Positions 20,872-34,198 are shown, counted from the stretch's first letter. The stretch: DNA of 64,000 nucleotides from Spirodela intermedia (GCA_902729315.2 LR746269.1:6658231-6722230), one strand, 5' to 3'. Numbers and translations: made by a program. Notes: a model not told the origin generated them from the sequence alone.

Positions 20872-23800
20872 ATGGACCCCGTTGATGTGATCAAATCTTG
20901 CCTGGATTCCATTCGGCAGGTGAGAATTTCCAGCGATCTCGGCTTTTTCTTTCGTTGCATTTAGCTCGATGCCTCCGTTTCATCGGAAGGAGCATTTTCT
21001 CGGGGGCCGCAGCTGTACGAGTGGTGGAGTTTTTTCCTTTCCGGTGTGGTCCGTTTTTTCGGTTAGTTACGAGTTTTTTTAGACTTGTTAAAGTAATATT
21101 TTGCGTTTTGTTTGGAATTTCTTGGGCAACAGGATTTTCGTGTCAGTGCGATGGATTTGAATGCGCCATTCACGTTCTGTGTTGGTCTTTAACTTATGCT
21201 GCTAAAAACTCCTCGCAGTTATCGGACGACGTTGTAGACGCCGTTATTTATCTTGATGGCGGATGCCTGGAGGCCTTTCAATTTATCGGAGCATTCTCTC
21301 TGTTATTGGAACTTAAGGTGCGAGCGGTCTGTAGCCTGGAGAGCATGTCTCCCCTAGACACTGTGAGTGTGATTTTATTTATAAATTTAAAAATTTACGT
21401 ATTTTTTATTTTACGAAGGATCGATGATGAACTTCCACGGGACGGTTCTCGTTCTCCTCTGTCTGAGTACTACGTTGGCTTCTTCAGCGTTCCCGTTAAA
21501 ATTGAATTTTTGTTCTCTCCCATAAACAAAGTAACCGGCATTCATTCAATGTCTCGGTAATCAAGAAGCGATCCCCTATTGCACTGGATAACTAATCAGT
21601 AAGGGAACTTTTCGACTGGAATAACGTTCTGGGCAAAAACGCTTAACAATGAGGTGATTTCAATGTAAGAAACTCTTCAGACGGCGACTGGGTCCAGATA
21701 ACTGTGTACAGGTAAAACTTCAGCGGCCTTTTTTGCTATAAAAATGACACTAGGATGTCCAGATAAGTCGACAAAATCATAGCTTGATCAGAAAATGCTC
21801 GTGTTTTTTTGGACGATTACAAATTTTTGGTTGACTATTCTGTTTCCGAGATATGGCAATGATTCACGGAGACAGAACTTCCATCCTTGCTATAATTTAC
21901 ATTGTCGTCTGCTCATATTTGTTATTGAGTTCCGCAATTTTCCTATATCAAGAATATAATCTTAAGATGAATGGCATTGCATGGCATGGCATGGTTTGGT
22001 GACAAGTAAGAGAGGACATCAGAAGAACAGAAGGGTAATAAAGCACTCACTTAACTGTTGAGGGAAGAAAAGTTCTATGCAAAACATTAATCTCCAATTT
22101 GGCTATTCATTTCAATGTTATCTTAAAAATCTATCTTAACTAAGAGACGGTCTAAGTTAAGAAAATTCCATTTCCTTTAGGAGGGGAAACGAACCAAAAG
22201 ATGGCTGTGTGATGAAATTGTTCTGAATTTTGTGGCACTAAAAAGGGTGGGGGTAGTATTCCAAGGGATTTTCGCAGTAAATATAACATTGACGGCGAAA
22301 TGGAGTCGGGAACTTCATGAAGGAGGATGTGCTTTCTGAAAAGAACCGTCCGGATGAAGTTTCACAGGAATGTTGACAGTTGGAACGTTAGAGCTGCTTG
22401 TAGTTTACTTTTATGTTCAGTCTGGAGATGTATCTCTTAGGGAGCTGGTTTTTTCTTCCCTCAATTGAGTTTCACGTTAATAACATTAGGAAAGTGAGGC
22501 TCTGAGTAGAGGACCAGTCATCAGGCCAGCTGATTTTGGTACTCTTCTTAGTGTTAGCAGAAAAAGGCTAAGCAGTGTATCAAATATATTAATTAAGAGT
22601 CAGAGATATGTGTTCATTTTTTACTTCACATGAAATAACTGTCTTTTTAAATTTCCAACAGGTTCACCCCAAAAATGATTTAAGAAAAAGTGTTAGAAAG
22701 TCCTTTGGATATGTGACATTAGGAGGCACATTCTTGTTTAGAAGTCCGGTATTCAATCACAGTAATCTGGGCTTTATTGTAGGCATTATTCTGCATTAGT
22801 CAAAACTTTTCCCATGGAAGATTTGTCATTGTAAGCCACTAATATGTTCAATAATACAATATTACGATTTGTATTGTGCTGGATTGATGACTGGCCCCGT
22901 TCAAACGAATAAAAATCAGGACTGTGATCATGATGGGGCCAACCAAAATTTGCAGATTTAATGGAAATGAGATCATTCTTAATTTCTCATGTATCTACTT
23001 GCTTAGCTTGAAATGAAGACAACAAGAATCAATTTGCAGGTTGAAGACAATGCCATTATTAGCCGTTCTCTACCTAAATGTTTATCCCAGCTTTGTATCC
23101 GCTCCCATTATACTGATAGGTAAATCTCAAGGTCAGTCAAGATCTTCTAGAGCAGAAAAAGACAGAAGATGGGAGATTGTTTGGAATGTGTTTATATTAA
23201 TTGTACGTAGACAGAAACAGATAAAAATAACTGATCATCGGAATTTTAGTGGCAATTTTAATAACTTCCTGGAGTCTGGATTCTGTAAATAATCGTGACT
23301 AATTATGATTATTTTCCTGCCTATTAAGTTAAATGACAGACTTGACCTTCCTGTAGCACCTTTGGAAATGTGGAGACATAAGTGGTACTTGATGTGCAAT
23401 TTTTTTTCCATTCCTTTTTTGCAGGTTGCTAACTGGAATTCAGCCTCTACTGATCCTGCAACAAAGATGGTAGTATTTACAACACGCTTCCTTAGCAACG
23501 CACATAGGTATATTTTACGCTGCCTGAGTACGCACCAAACAATTGTGGATTGCAGAATATTTACTTCAATATCAGAGGTACTTAATTATGAAGAAACTAT
23601 GACCATAACATTCTAGCAACTCTTGATCTTTGTCTGTGTGTGTGTGTGTCAATCTTGTTGTGTTGATGGGAGCTCGGACAAGTGGCATTGAGTTTGAAAT
23701 AATTGTGTGAAGTACATTGTTTATGCTCACTATTCCACAGTATACGATTCTCTTAAGGGCAACGTGTATTAGTTCGTTTTTTCGTTCCTAAGTAGCCTTG

Positions 23801-26800
23801 AAATATTTATCAATGCCAATTTTATCATTCTAGATATAAACCATGTGCAACATCAGTTTTATGGCAATTTTTTTTTGCTTTGTACTCTGTACTTTTACTA
23901 TCTTTACAATAGGGAACTACATTGCTCTTTCCCATGGAGATGATGTTCAGACATTACATAAGCATGACATCAGATGTTGGCCTGTTGATTGTGAAGAATT
24001 AAGATGACGTAAAGCATGATGAACGTGACTTCATTTTCTCCTTTTAATGTGGCGTTTTGCGTCCCCTTTTTCTCGAAAAGAGTGGTGTGTGCAGTAGGTT
24101 TTTTCGAGTACACCTATATCTAGGGTTTGCTGACTCAGTCTCGACTTAAAGGGATTTGTGCAAAGTTACGAATTCCTGCTATTCAAATTGGTCTACTAAT
24201 ATCTGAACTGCATGAAATGTCAAATACCTGGGGAAAAAGTCAAATACCTGTGTATTGACTTGATTGGCTTATAAATTGTGTTCGCAGTGTGCAGACCATT
24301 CGATTTTACATGTGAATACTGTTGGCTGACGTACAAGCTTAGCCAATCTGCGTGAGTCATGGCAGAAATCATGTGCCGCTGTTAGATGATGACAGATGGA
24401 TCAGCGGCAGTGACAATAACTTGTTTAATCATGGCTGTTATCACACACCCTGCTGGAATGTAAAAAAAGAGGAGTAATAAGACGAATCAATCTGCTGTCA
24501 TTATCCCTACTAATCAATGCGTTGCCCTCCGTTGCCTCTACCAGTTACTGCTCCTTATCTTCTCATTCTGGGACAAACGGGGTGGGACTGGGCGGATGCA
24601 CTGGGGCTGTTCGAAGAGTTATTTTGTTAAACTCGGTTTTGAAGTCATTTTTCATTTTTGCAGGATGACAAACGTTTGAAATTATATCTTAAAAGGAAAC
24701 TGTTGAGGCATATTTTAGAACAATAAGCAATGAGAGCACTTATAAGCAAAAATGTTCAGGTTAGGAGGCTTGTATCCTAACTGTAGGGGTCTATATTTTG
24801 AATACCCTAGAAAAAATGAATGACAAGGAATTTTTCACTACAAGGAATTTATATGGATGCTCAGATTTTTCAACTTGGACTCTCTACTATTTCGGCTTCA
24901 TTGACCAAAATGTTTTGAAGGAAGTCATGTTAATAGTGGCAAAGGCGCAACAGTAGTGGGGAATGAAATGCCGCAAGTTAGTAATATAGTACTGATAGAA
25001 ATGGTTTAACAGTGTCATTTTATTATTTTATAATCTCTACATGTTACCTAATAATCTAGCATCTTATTTTTTGATGCACCAAGCTGGTTTGTCTCTTAGA
25101 AACTAAGTCATGTTATGTGTCCTAATTGCTTGTAAAATCATGCATTATAATTCTCTGTTAAAAAAATCGAACAAATAATTTTATTTATGATGATAATACT
25201 TGAAATTAACTGCCATCGAAGGTCAAATTATGTTAGAATCATGTGACCCATCTCAGTCATTTTATTGTCATTTTCCCGCATCAAAGCACTTATCCAGAAT
25301 TTTTTTTATACCTTGCATAAAAATAACATGAGTTTTATATTTTTAATCAATGTCTTTATTCCCCCCCTTTCTTTGGTTTCAATTTTATACAGTATGTGTG
25401 GATAAAAGCACAAGAGATAAATCGCATCTTCTTTGCAGGTTTTTGTTATCTAGGTTCATCACCTTTGTCATTTGCTGTTAGATTGTCTCCTGGTTGTTGA
25501 ATTGACTCTTCTGCTGAGGGTGGAGTTGTGATCGATTATTTTTGGCTCCAATTGCATATTCACTTTGTCATTTATTTAATACTTTTGTCTGCTGGCGATT
25601 GTTCAGATTTTCGTTTATTGCCACTAATCCATGGAAGTCAAGGTTCTATTTTAATTACTTCATTTTGTAATCCCTTACGTCTCATACTATATAATATTAT
25701 GGTGATAGGTAGCCCACTCAGCATGTGTTGATTGCCCTCTGGGTTTAGATGCATTTCGTGAATACGGGTCTCTTCTTCTCATGGATTACGAAGAACTTGT
25801 CAAAAACGATAAGAAGAGAAAAATGGATTCCGATAAAATCAACAAGTTCATAACATCGACAGGGACTGCACAGGAGGGGAGTTTTTATAGTCCTAAACAT
25901 TTGTCAGCGAAGTCTGCTGAAGGTTTTTCTCCAAACTCTGTAGCTACTTCTACTGGATACGCAGGCCCTGATGGGTTTGCTGGATTGGTCATCTCTGTCA
26001 GTCATTTCCCTATGGGTTTTTGTGCCCTTTCACCAAGAGTTTTCATTTTACCCTCTGAGGGAAGTATTGCGGAAGCACGGCTGTCAGATAAACATTTTGA
26101 CTCGCTCAGCCCTGGCTTACCCATAATATCCACTGGGCATGGTTCCGACAGCGATGAGATCCCTCCAGGAGCAACGCTAACAGCAGACTTTCTTTACTAC
26201 TTGGCCTCCAAGGTTCGTTTTCTTTCTCTGCGTTTCTTTTCTCTCGCTTTGGTCTGATTGTAGTGTTGCTGAGATGCTGCAAAAATTTCTAATACTATGA
26301 TTAATATCTCTTTCGTCTGAGGCACAGATGGATCTGAAGCTGGAAATATTTTCTGTGGGTGATCTCTCAAAAAGTATTGGCAAGATTTTGACAGATATGT
26401 CAAGCCTCTATGATGTGGGTCGGCGTAATAGAAGGTCGGCTGGCCTATTGATTATTGATCGCACTCTTGATGTTCTCACACCGTGCTGCCATGGGGACTC
26501 TGTTGTTGATTGGATGCTGTCCTCTTTGCCTCGGAAGGAAAGAGCAGTCTACACTTCACGTGCAAAAAGCTCACAACCATCTACTAAATCTTCCACTACT
26601 CATGTACAGCGTGCACCTCTTGATGTGAAAATTCCTCTGGAGAAAGTTGTGTGCGCCGGGGATTCTCCGGCAAGAAATGAGATGCTCATCAATAGCATTA
26701 CAGCCTTCATCTCAGGCTGGAGATCTGGCGGCGTTGGAGATGCAGCTGGTGACTCAGGTGATCATAAAGATGCTATTTCCCCAATTAGTCAGATGACAGA

Positions 26801-28255
26801 TAATCCTGGGTTGCTAACTGGGTCCCTGGTATCCGTTGACAATTATCAAGGAGTAAATTACTTGGAGGCATTGCTGGGCAGGGGAATAAAAGATGGAGCT
26901 ATGCTGGTCAAGAAGTGGATTTTGGGAATCATTCGCCAGAATAGACTGTCGGTCAACCTGAAAAATCGTCTGGCGTTTCCTTCTGCCTCGGAGTTGCTTT
27001 CTATGGCCAGGTTGCTGGCTTCAAACCAGACGACCTTCATCAGAAACAGAGGGATAATCCAATTGGCAGTTGCTTCCTTATTCGCCCTGAGTGAGCCTTT
27101 TAATTCTCGCTGGAATGCATTCTCCAGTGCAGAGAGGATCCTGAAGATGAGTAACGGGGACAGCAGCCAGATTCTCTCAAGTCAGATCCGTGATATCATC
27201 AGTAGAAGTGTTCTACTGAGATCTCATGGGCAGGGTCAGAGCAGCGAATCGGACCAGGGTCTTTTCTCTTTTCAAGACAGTCTCCTCCTCGCCATTGTTG
27301 GATATATCTTGGCAGGTGTAAATTTCCCAACATCTGGGTCTTCCGGTCCGTTCTCCTGGGAAGAAGAGCGTTCTCTGAAGGAAGCTGTCTTGGACGCGAT
27401 AATGGAGCTGCCGACGACCCAGGGTCTAGGGTTTCTCCATGGTCTGGAGGAAGAACTCGAAGCCTATTACAGGAAGAGGAAGACCACCGAAAAGCTTGAA
27501 GATGCACTGGATTCTTTTAGCATGGAAGACTTGGACGACAACTGGGGCAGCTGGGAAGACGATTCGGATCACAAGAATGAACAATCATTTGGGGAGATGC
27601 AGCTTAAGTTGGAGCTGCGAGACAGGGTAGACCACCTGTTTAAGTTCTTCCACAAGATATCCGGTCTGAGGTGGAGAAATCAGGGGTTCATAGATCTAGA
27701 GACTCGAATTGGCAGTGAATCTTTCAGTAGCAAGGGATTGCTCTACAAGCTTTTGTTGATGATTCTGGCAAAGTATGATATACCTGGGTTGGAGTACCAT
27801 TCTTCGGCCGTAGGGCGGTTTCTTAAGAGTGGTTTTGGAAGATTTGGACTTGGACAGGTAATTTCCTCTGTCAAAAACTTGGATCAGTCAACTCGTATCT
27901 CACTTTGGGTTGACTTCTGATCCCTTATGCAGGCAAAGCCGAATCTGGGCGATCAGAATATCATTATCGTGTTTGTCGTGGGAGGCATCAACTGCCTCGA
28001 GGTTTGACGCAAGCCAATTTTTTTTTTTCTTTCGTCGATTTATTTACTCATAAATATTTATTCCCGGTTTGTGGTTCTTTCTCCCCCCTTAGAGAGAATT
28101 ATCTCATTCTTTCTTTTCCCCTGAAGATTCGAGAGCTCCAGGAGGCGATCTCAGAGAGCGGTCGGCTCGATGTAGAATTGATGATAGGAGGCACCACACT
28201 CTTGACCCCAGACGATATGTTTGACCTGATCTTGGGCTCCTCCAGCTACATCTGA
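20872..28255 (+). CDS. MIP3: Sec1-family protein MIP3 (MAG2-interacting protein 3)
   Basis: Seven exons, 20872..20919, 21219..21362, 23425..23577, 25709..26212, 26328..27857, 27933..28001 and 28127..28255, join to 858 residues. All introns are GT-AG and all joins are phase 0. Identifying stretches are VIKSCLDSIRQ, AVIYLDGGCLEAFQF, HRYILRCLSTH, SLSPGLPIISTG, IPPGATLTADFLYYLASK, SAGLLIIDRTLDVLTPCCHG (about residue 321), NFPTSGSSGPFSWEEE, an acidic DDNWGSWEDD stretch near residue 685, PGLEYHSSAVGRFLKSGFGR and the end IGGTTLLTPDDMF. These match Arabidopsis MIP3 (At2g42700), a Sec1/Munc18-like (SCFD2-like) subunit of the MAG2-MIP1-MIP2-MIP3 tether. That complex acts at the ER for Golgi-to-ER retrograde traffic and storage-protein export (family knowledge). 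Introns 2 and 3 are about 2 kb each and contain nothing recognisable. Confidence 0.95.
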
Positions 28256-28704
28256 GTCAACCCAAGAAGCTGGAGGATAATCGTCCCTTGATCAAACAGT
28301 TCTCGTCGGCAGTATCTTGATGAACCTGGGTTTTTTTACGCTCCCCCCCGAATGGGAGCTTTGAGCTCCGCAGCTGAAGAGAAATTGCCACAAATAGCGG
28401 TCTTCAGCTGTGAAGATGATGGAGTTCAGTCCAGCTCACGAAGATCTGCGGCTTACTATTTGAGGAAACTTCGGAGGATCTTCCCACTGGGGCCCACTTT
28501 CTATTTTTTCCGGTTTCTTTCAGAGAACAGGAAGATATTTTTTTATTTCCATGGAGTTGCTTGTTGCTTCCCAATGCTGACCTCATGAACTGGGCTCACT
28601 TTTTTTTTTTTTTTTCTAGTGAGAGAAGTGTATAACATGGGTTTTTCCTGTAAATATTTGATTGACCCATAATGCATTGTGACCAATTAAGATCTACTCT
28701 TTTT

Positions 28705-28737
<33 letters not shown>

Positions 28738-29160
28738 CTCCCCCCTTGTGACCAATTCCTGATTGGGAAAACCCCGAAGAACCTGTGTTGATATATATGC
28801 ATTTATATATATTGATATGTTTATACAAAAGGGGTAGAAGCCCGGCCCGCTCTTTCTGGGTTTTGGAGTGGAAGGAAGGCCCCAGACGCGTACGTATCCC
28901 CACTAAAGGGGAAGCGGGCCCGGCCCAGAACATGGGCTGGAAAAGCCCGAAAAGTGGGTTCCACATATATATATATCCCCTTGACTTTTTGGACCGGCCC
29001 AAGAGCAGTAGCCCATCTGAGGGTGAGGGATACTGCCACGTGGGAGGTGAAGACTGCGACACGATGTTGGCATCTTCCGAGCTGACTTCCTGGCTTGGTT
29101 GGAGTCCAATGGGCTGGCCCGACTTATGTGAGATTCCAGCCCACTCAGTCGCCACTGGGC

Positions 29161-29201
<41 letters not shown>

Positions 29202-29648
29202 CTTGTCTACCCGCTGACACGCCGCTCCTGCGGCGGTCCGATGTCGGAAAATTTCAAATAAAATGGCTGCTTCCAAAATTTGAATGCGGGGGTTCAGTTA
29301 TTTCAAAACTCTCTCCTCTCTCTCTTTCTCTCTCTCTTCTCTCTCTCTCTGATTGCGGCGGCCTCCCTCGTACTGCTGCTGCCTGGGCATCTGCAGCTCT
29401 TCTCGACTGCTGATCGATGCATTTGAAGAGTCCGGTTTTTGTTGTTCATTGGGGAGATCTGTATGGCTCCTGAGCTTCGTTCAGATTTTAGCTTTCATTG
29501 GAGTTGGAGAGGTAGTATCTTGTAGAGGTTAGGTGGTCCGGTGGATTGAGCTGGCGACGCTGGTTGTGTATGCTCTCTGCCATGGCCGTCGGCGGCCTGC
29601 CCCCCTGTGAGGTGTGAGCTAGAAGGGGAGGGGTGAGGATCGACTTGG
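28256..29648. other. Intergenic region with CT tracts
   Basis: This holds the 3' flank of MIP3 and the upstream and leader region of the WD40-like gene. It contains a T18 run near 28599-28616, CT tracts at about 28711-28737, 29164-29192 and 29310-29350, and a CACGTG G-box core at about 29038. No gene is supported. Confidence 0.5.
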
Positions 29649-31922
29649 ATGGACGGGAGGAGGATCTCTGTCAGCCCTAGGCCGTGCCGGAACCGCCGGA
29701 TCGTGGCGGGGAAAAGGCCTCGGCTCGACGAGTCGGTGAACAGTGTGAAGAAGTTGCAGAGGAGGGAGATTTGCTGCAAGCGGGACCGCGCTTTCGGCGC
29801 GAGTAATGCGCAAGAGAGGTTCAGGAACATACATTTGCAGGTTGGTGGCGTGCTTTCCTCTTGCTACTCGGTTCTGCTAATTTCCAGTTCAGTTCACTTT
29901 CTGTTATTCTTCCCTGTGTGTGTGTTATTCAAGTGTTTTTGTGGGATCAGAGTGAGGCGGAGAATCACTGGAGTTCTGGGGTGTCGTCTCCTCTGGTGTG
30001 TAATCTGATCAATCGTTGAGACAAAGTGAGGAACCCAGTTTTTGGTATTAAAAAAATCGAATATTCCGGAAAATAAATAATTGTGAAGAGTATGTGGAAC
30101 GGCCCCTCTACTGAATCAGAAACATTACTTAGAGAACAATGATTTCGGTGTCATTTTCGCCAAAACGCAGTGGAGAATGCCAATCATACCTGTCTTCATC
30201 TTTAGCTGTGAAATTCATCCATGATCCTCAACATCCAGAAAAATTATGCCCTTTTTCCCAGTTTTTCAGAGACCTTCCAGGTGTCATCTCCTCAGCCTGC
30301 TCACAATTCTCGTTTCAGGAGGAGTACGACACTCATGATCCCAAGGGTCAGTGTTTCCTTCAACTCCCCTTCCTGCGGAAACGATCCAGAGTGATCGAGA
30401 TTGTTGCTGCTCGTGGGATTCTCTTTGCTTTGACCCAGTCTGGCGTGTGTGCGGCCTTTAGCAGAGGTTTGCATGCTGAGCGATGCCTGATCTTCATGCA
30501 TGGAAGCATGGAATTTCATATATAGATATATATATATATATATATATATGCATAAATGTAAATAATTTTTCCTTGATTCCACCTGGGCCTGGATTTTTGG
30601 AATGCAGGGACGAACCAGAGGATATGCTTCCTTAATGTGAGTCCTGATGAGGTCATCCGCAGCTTATTTTACAACAAGAACAACGACTCGCTTATTACCG
30701 TCTCAGTCTATGCAGCCGACAACTTCAGTTCTTTGAAGTGTAGAACAACTAGGATCGAGTGAGCACTGCGCCTGAATCATAATTTTGTTTAATTTTCGTT
30801 TTTTTTTCTTGTGGTCTTTTTATAATAATTGGGTGTACTTTATCAGGTATATCAGAAGGGGGAAGCCTGATGCTGGCTTTGCCCTGTTTGAGTCGGAATC
30901 ACTGAAATGGCCTGGTTTTGTTGAATTTGATGATGTAAATGGGAAGGTTCTTACTTTTTCTGCGCAGGATTGGTAAGTTCTGGACTCTCAAGTACTTTGA
31001 TAAAGGTTCCCTTTTTTCGGGTGCTAATATTTATTGTCCTCTTTTCCTAGCATTTATAAGGTGTTCGACCTGAAGAACTACAGCCTGCTCTACTCAATAT
31101 CTGACAGCAACATCCATGAAATCAAGATCAGGCAAGTTCCTCGCTCTGACCTATTCAGTTTCACCATTACTGTGCTTCTTCTTAATATTCCCTGAAGCTT
31201 TTGGCGATGATGGTGGTTATATTTCATATGACATTACTCCATGTTTATTTCTTAGTACTGGTTCCATGTTCTTTAGAGATGCCCATTTTCTGATGAATGA
31301 AGTGAGAGGTTCTATTTTCCCATTTTTTCTACCATGAATTCTTTTTTTTGCCCATCTTAGTCCTGTATTGGTTATTATAGAAATACTTGGTTATAAAACC
31401 TTGACTCAGATGGAGTCTTCTGACTCTTCCTGGACTAAAAAAAATAATTTCTTGATTAAATATTGGTTTAGCCTCATGTGAATCGAAATGGCTGCCGGTT
31501 GTGACCAATTCCGGTCAAATACTGTCTAATATTCTGGGATTTATGTGGGTTGAAAATGTGGGGCAGGTCAATGTGTATTTATTTACCATCTGTTGGTGGA
31601 ACAGCCCAGGTGTGATGCTGCTGATATTCAAGAGAGCTAGCGGCCACGTCCCTCTGAAGATTCTCTCCATTGAGGATGGCACTGTTCTCAGAAACTTCAA
31701 TCATCTTCTTCATCGGAACCAGAAGGTTGACTTTATAGAACAGTTCAACGAGAAGCTCCTCGTGAAGCAAGAGAATGAAAATCTCCAGATTCTTGATGTA
31801 AGATCCCCCTTTTTACCAGTATAAAAAGGCAATTTTTTCCTGTCATTTCTGTTCATTGAAACTATTTACTTTCATGTTATCTGGGCTCAAAAATGCTAGA
31901 AGAACCCTCCCTCTACAACACC

Positions 31923-31963
<41 letters not shown>

Positions 31964-32092
31964 GTCTCTCAACACCTTGATGTTAGTTTCTTTTGCGGTA
32001 AGACTTTCTCCGTCTTGTTATTTGTCAAATGATTCATTTTACCGTCATCTGAGCTAAAAAAAGTCCCTGAATAACACTCTCCCGAAGAGATA

Positions 32093-32131
<39 letters not shown>

Positions 32132-32207
32132 AAATTCATGATGTAAGATCCTTGCGCCCATCAAAAGTTATCTTTCCTTGTATCAAAATGGTTCCTTTTC
32201 CCATTAT

Positions 32208-32240
<33 letters not shown>

Positions 32241-33441
32241 CAAATTTTCGATTGAAGATCCTTTGATCCATCAAAGTGAGTCAAAAACTCGCCCCCCCAA
32301 GTCATCATCTTCTGTTTATCGAAATAATTCCTACTAAAAATTCGCAGGTCCGGAACTCCCAGCTGACACAAGTCAGCAGAACGGAGTTCACAACCCCATC
32401 AGCATTCATCTTCCTGTACGAGAACCAGCTGTTCTTGACCTTCCGCAATCGCACTGTTGCCGTCTGGAACTTCCGAGGCGAGCTCGTCACCACCTTCGAC
32501 GATCACCTGCTTTGGCACCCCGACTGCAACACGAATAACATCTACATCACGACCGACCAAGATCTTATAATCTCTTATTGTAAGGCCAAATCCGACGACG
32601 ACTCCTCCGATAGAAATGGTAACCAAAGTCGACTCCCCTCCTCTCTCTTTTTTCTTTTCTCAAGTATATTATGGTATTAATATATTTCCTTTCTTGGAAA
32701 AGTGGTTCCAAACTGTTCACTGAGTCGCCGAGTCACCGAGACTCACCGCATTTTTCTTGAAGAACTCGTTCTTTTGCTCAGATGACTGATTGGTTCTTAT
32801 GAAGAAATTGTTCACCATGATTAGCTCAGATTATGCGTGTGCGTGTGTTCTAATCTGTTGGGATTCTGACACTGAGTCACCGATTCTTACTCTCTTTCGT
32901 TTGCGGGGATCTCAGACTGTCGGCGGTAGTCGTTTTCATGCGAGCCCAGAAAGTGTTTTCATGTCTGACTCGGTGACTCGGTGCGCGCAGGAGCTTACAA
33001 ACTCGTCTTTTGTGAACCGAGTCACCGACAGTATCTCATCTTCGGGCCATGATTTTCCTATGATGTATCATGCTTTTGATGTTGTGTATATTTTCCTGAA
33101 CGTCTGGTGGGCAGAGTCACCGAGTCAGGTTTTGACCGCTTTGCTTGGATTTCAGACCGAGTCATTGACGTTGACTTTTATTTGGGCTACGGTCTCAATT
33201 CCGTTCATCTTCTTAATGGGCAGCTGGGTCGATAAATATCAGCAACATACTCACCGGGAGATGCCTCGCGAAAGTCAGCGCCGCCAGTGCGGTTGTGGGG
33301 CCCACTGGCGCCGCCACCTCCGGCCACCGAAACGCGGCGGCGGTGGCTCTTGAGGACATTACCGCTCTCTACTACGATGAAGATCGCAACGAGATCTACA
33401 CCGGCAACCGGCTTGGCCTCGTCCACGTGTGGTCAAATTGA
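29649..33441 (+). CDS. Conserved plant WD40/transducin-like protein
   Basis: Eight exons, 29649..29840, 30319..30466, 30608..30758, 30847..30972, 31051..31131, 31605..31797, 32348..32618 and 33224..33441, give 459 residues. After a basic N-terminus, the conserved core starts KKLQRREICCKRDRAFG and runs through EEYDTHDPKG, AQSGVCAAFSR-like sequence, NQRICFLNVSPDEVIRSLFY, YIRRGKPDAGFALFESESLK, GKVLTFSAQD, ILSIEDGTVL, KLLVKQENENLQILD, FLYENQLFLTFRNRTVAVWN and HPDCNTNNIYIT. It ends ALYYDEDRNEIYTGN and LGLVHVWSN. This is an extremely conserved single-copy type of plant protein usually annotated WD40-like; its biochemical role is not known to me. The intron after exon 5 uses a GC donor (AG|GCAAGT). 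Intron 6 carries a donor-plus-CT repeat and intron 7 a GAGTCACCGA cluster. The C-terminal link is Ala/Gly-rich and diverges from what I recall in other plants. Confidence 0.93.
31132..31604 (+). other. GC-AG intron (intron 5 of the WD40-like gene)
   Basis: The exon ends ATC AG and the intron begins GCAAGT, a perfect match to the plant GC-donor consensus. It ends GGAACAG before CCCAGG. The joined codons read K-I-S-P-G-V-M-L-L, matching the conserved protein, while no GT donor nearby keeps frame and similarity. Confidence 0.8.
31791..32345 (+). repeat. Donor-site plus CT-tract tandem repeat in intron 6
   Basis: The exon 6 boundary region TTGATGTAAGATCC recurs as CATGATGTAAGATCC at about 32138 and, weaker, as ATTGAAGATCC at about 32250. 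Between copies lie CT tracts (31925-31964, 32096-32128, 32217-32240) and shared phrases such as TATCTGGGCTCAAAAA (31878) versus CATCTGAGCTAAAAAA (32046). The repeat makes up nearly all of the intron. Confidence 0.65.
32722..33170. repeat. Cluster of GAGTCACCGA-like words in intron 7
   Basis: Occurrences: 32722-32748 (three in a row, one altered), 32874-32886, 32967-32983 (two, reverse strand), 33018-33030, 33114-33129 (two) and 33157-33170 (altered). Spacing is irregular, so it is not a simple tandem array. Confidence 0.75.
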
Positions 33442-34060
33442 TCTATGTGGGGCTCCGAATTGCCACGTGAATTGCTCTGTAGACATGACCCCTCTCTCTC
33501 TCTCTCTCCATTTATTGTTTGTTTTTAAAGTCGAAATACCTTACACTGAGGGTGGTTGGTGTTTGTGTGAAAGTGGGACCGCACGTGCGAGCTACGGGGT
33601 ACCTTTTTATTTTGCACGTGGGAGGACAAATGGCACGCTGATTTAAATCATAGACCCGGGCCGCCTATTTTGGGCTACTAAAGAAGCGGGCCAGGAGTGG
33701 GCCCGGGGCAGGGCCCTGCTTGGAAAAGAGTCCAGAGTGGGCCCGATTATTAGCTAATCGAGCCCAAAGCTTTCCCCATGATAAGCGGGCTTGGGCTTTC
33801 TCACTTACCCTCGGAGCAGGAGAGAGTAAATCTAGGCCCCACATAAAATGTTCTTCGGGAAAAGTCCTAATTCCGTATATTTGATCCTAATTCTCAGCCG
33901 TTGGATTTAAATCGAAGGGTTGATATGATCGATCCGAAACCTCGTTAACATTCTTGGCCAACGGTGCGGATATCTGAAGAGGACGGATTTTGGTGGGGTC
34001 TCGGTGGATGAGTATTAATACAACTACTTTTATTATGAGGACTTTTATTTAAATGTACGG

Positions 34061-34069
34061 CTATAAATA
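34061..34069 (+). promoter_or_regulatory. TATA box of the CIP7-like gene
   Basis: CTATAAATA is a textbook TATA element. It lies upstream of a pyrimidine-rich stretch (34080-34140) and a GA-rich leader, about 870 bp before the ATG if the predicted leader intron is included. Confidence 0.65.
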
Positions 34070-34196
34070 TGGCTGTCTACCTCCTCTGCTCCTGCCTTTT
34101 GCCTTTTCTTTTCATTTATTTTTATTTTACTTTCTGTTTTTCCTCCGTACTTCCCCACCTCTGTGGCCAGCCGGCCCTTTTCCACACTCCTAGAGA

Positions 34197-34198
<2 letters not shown>

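Noticed and set aside
30139-30318. Upstream extension of the second exon of the WD40-like gene
   Set aside because: The frame is open, but the conserved protein joins exon 1 directly to EEYDTHDPKG through the acceptor at 30318.
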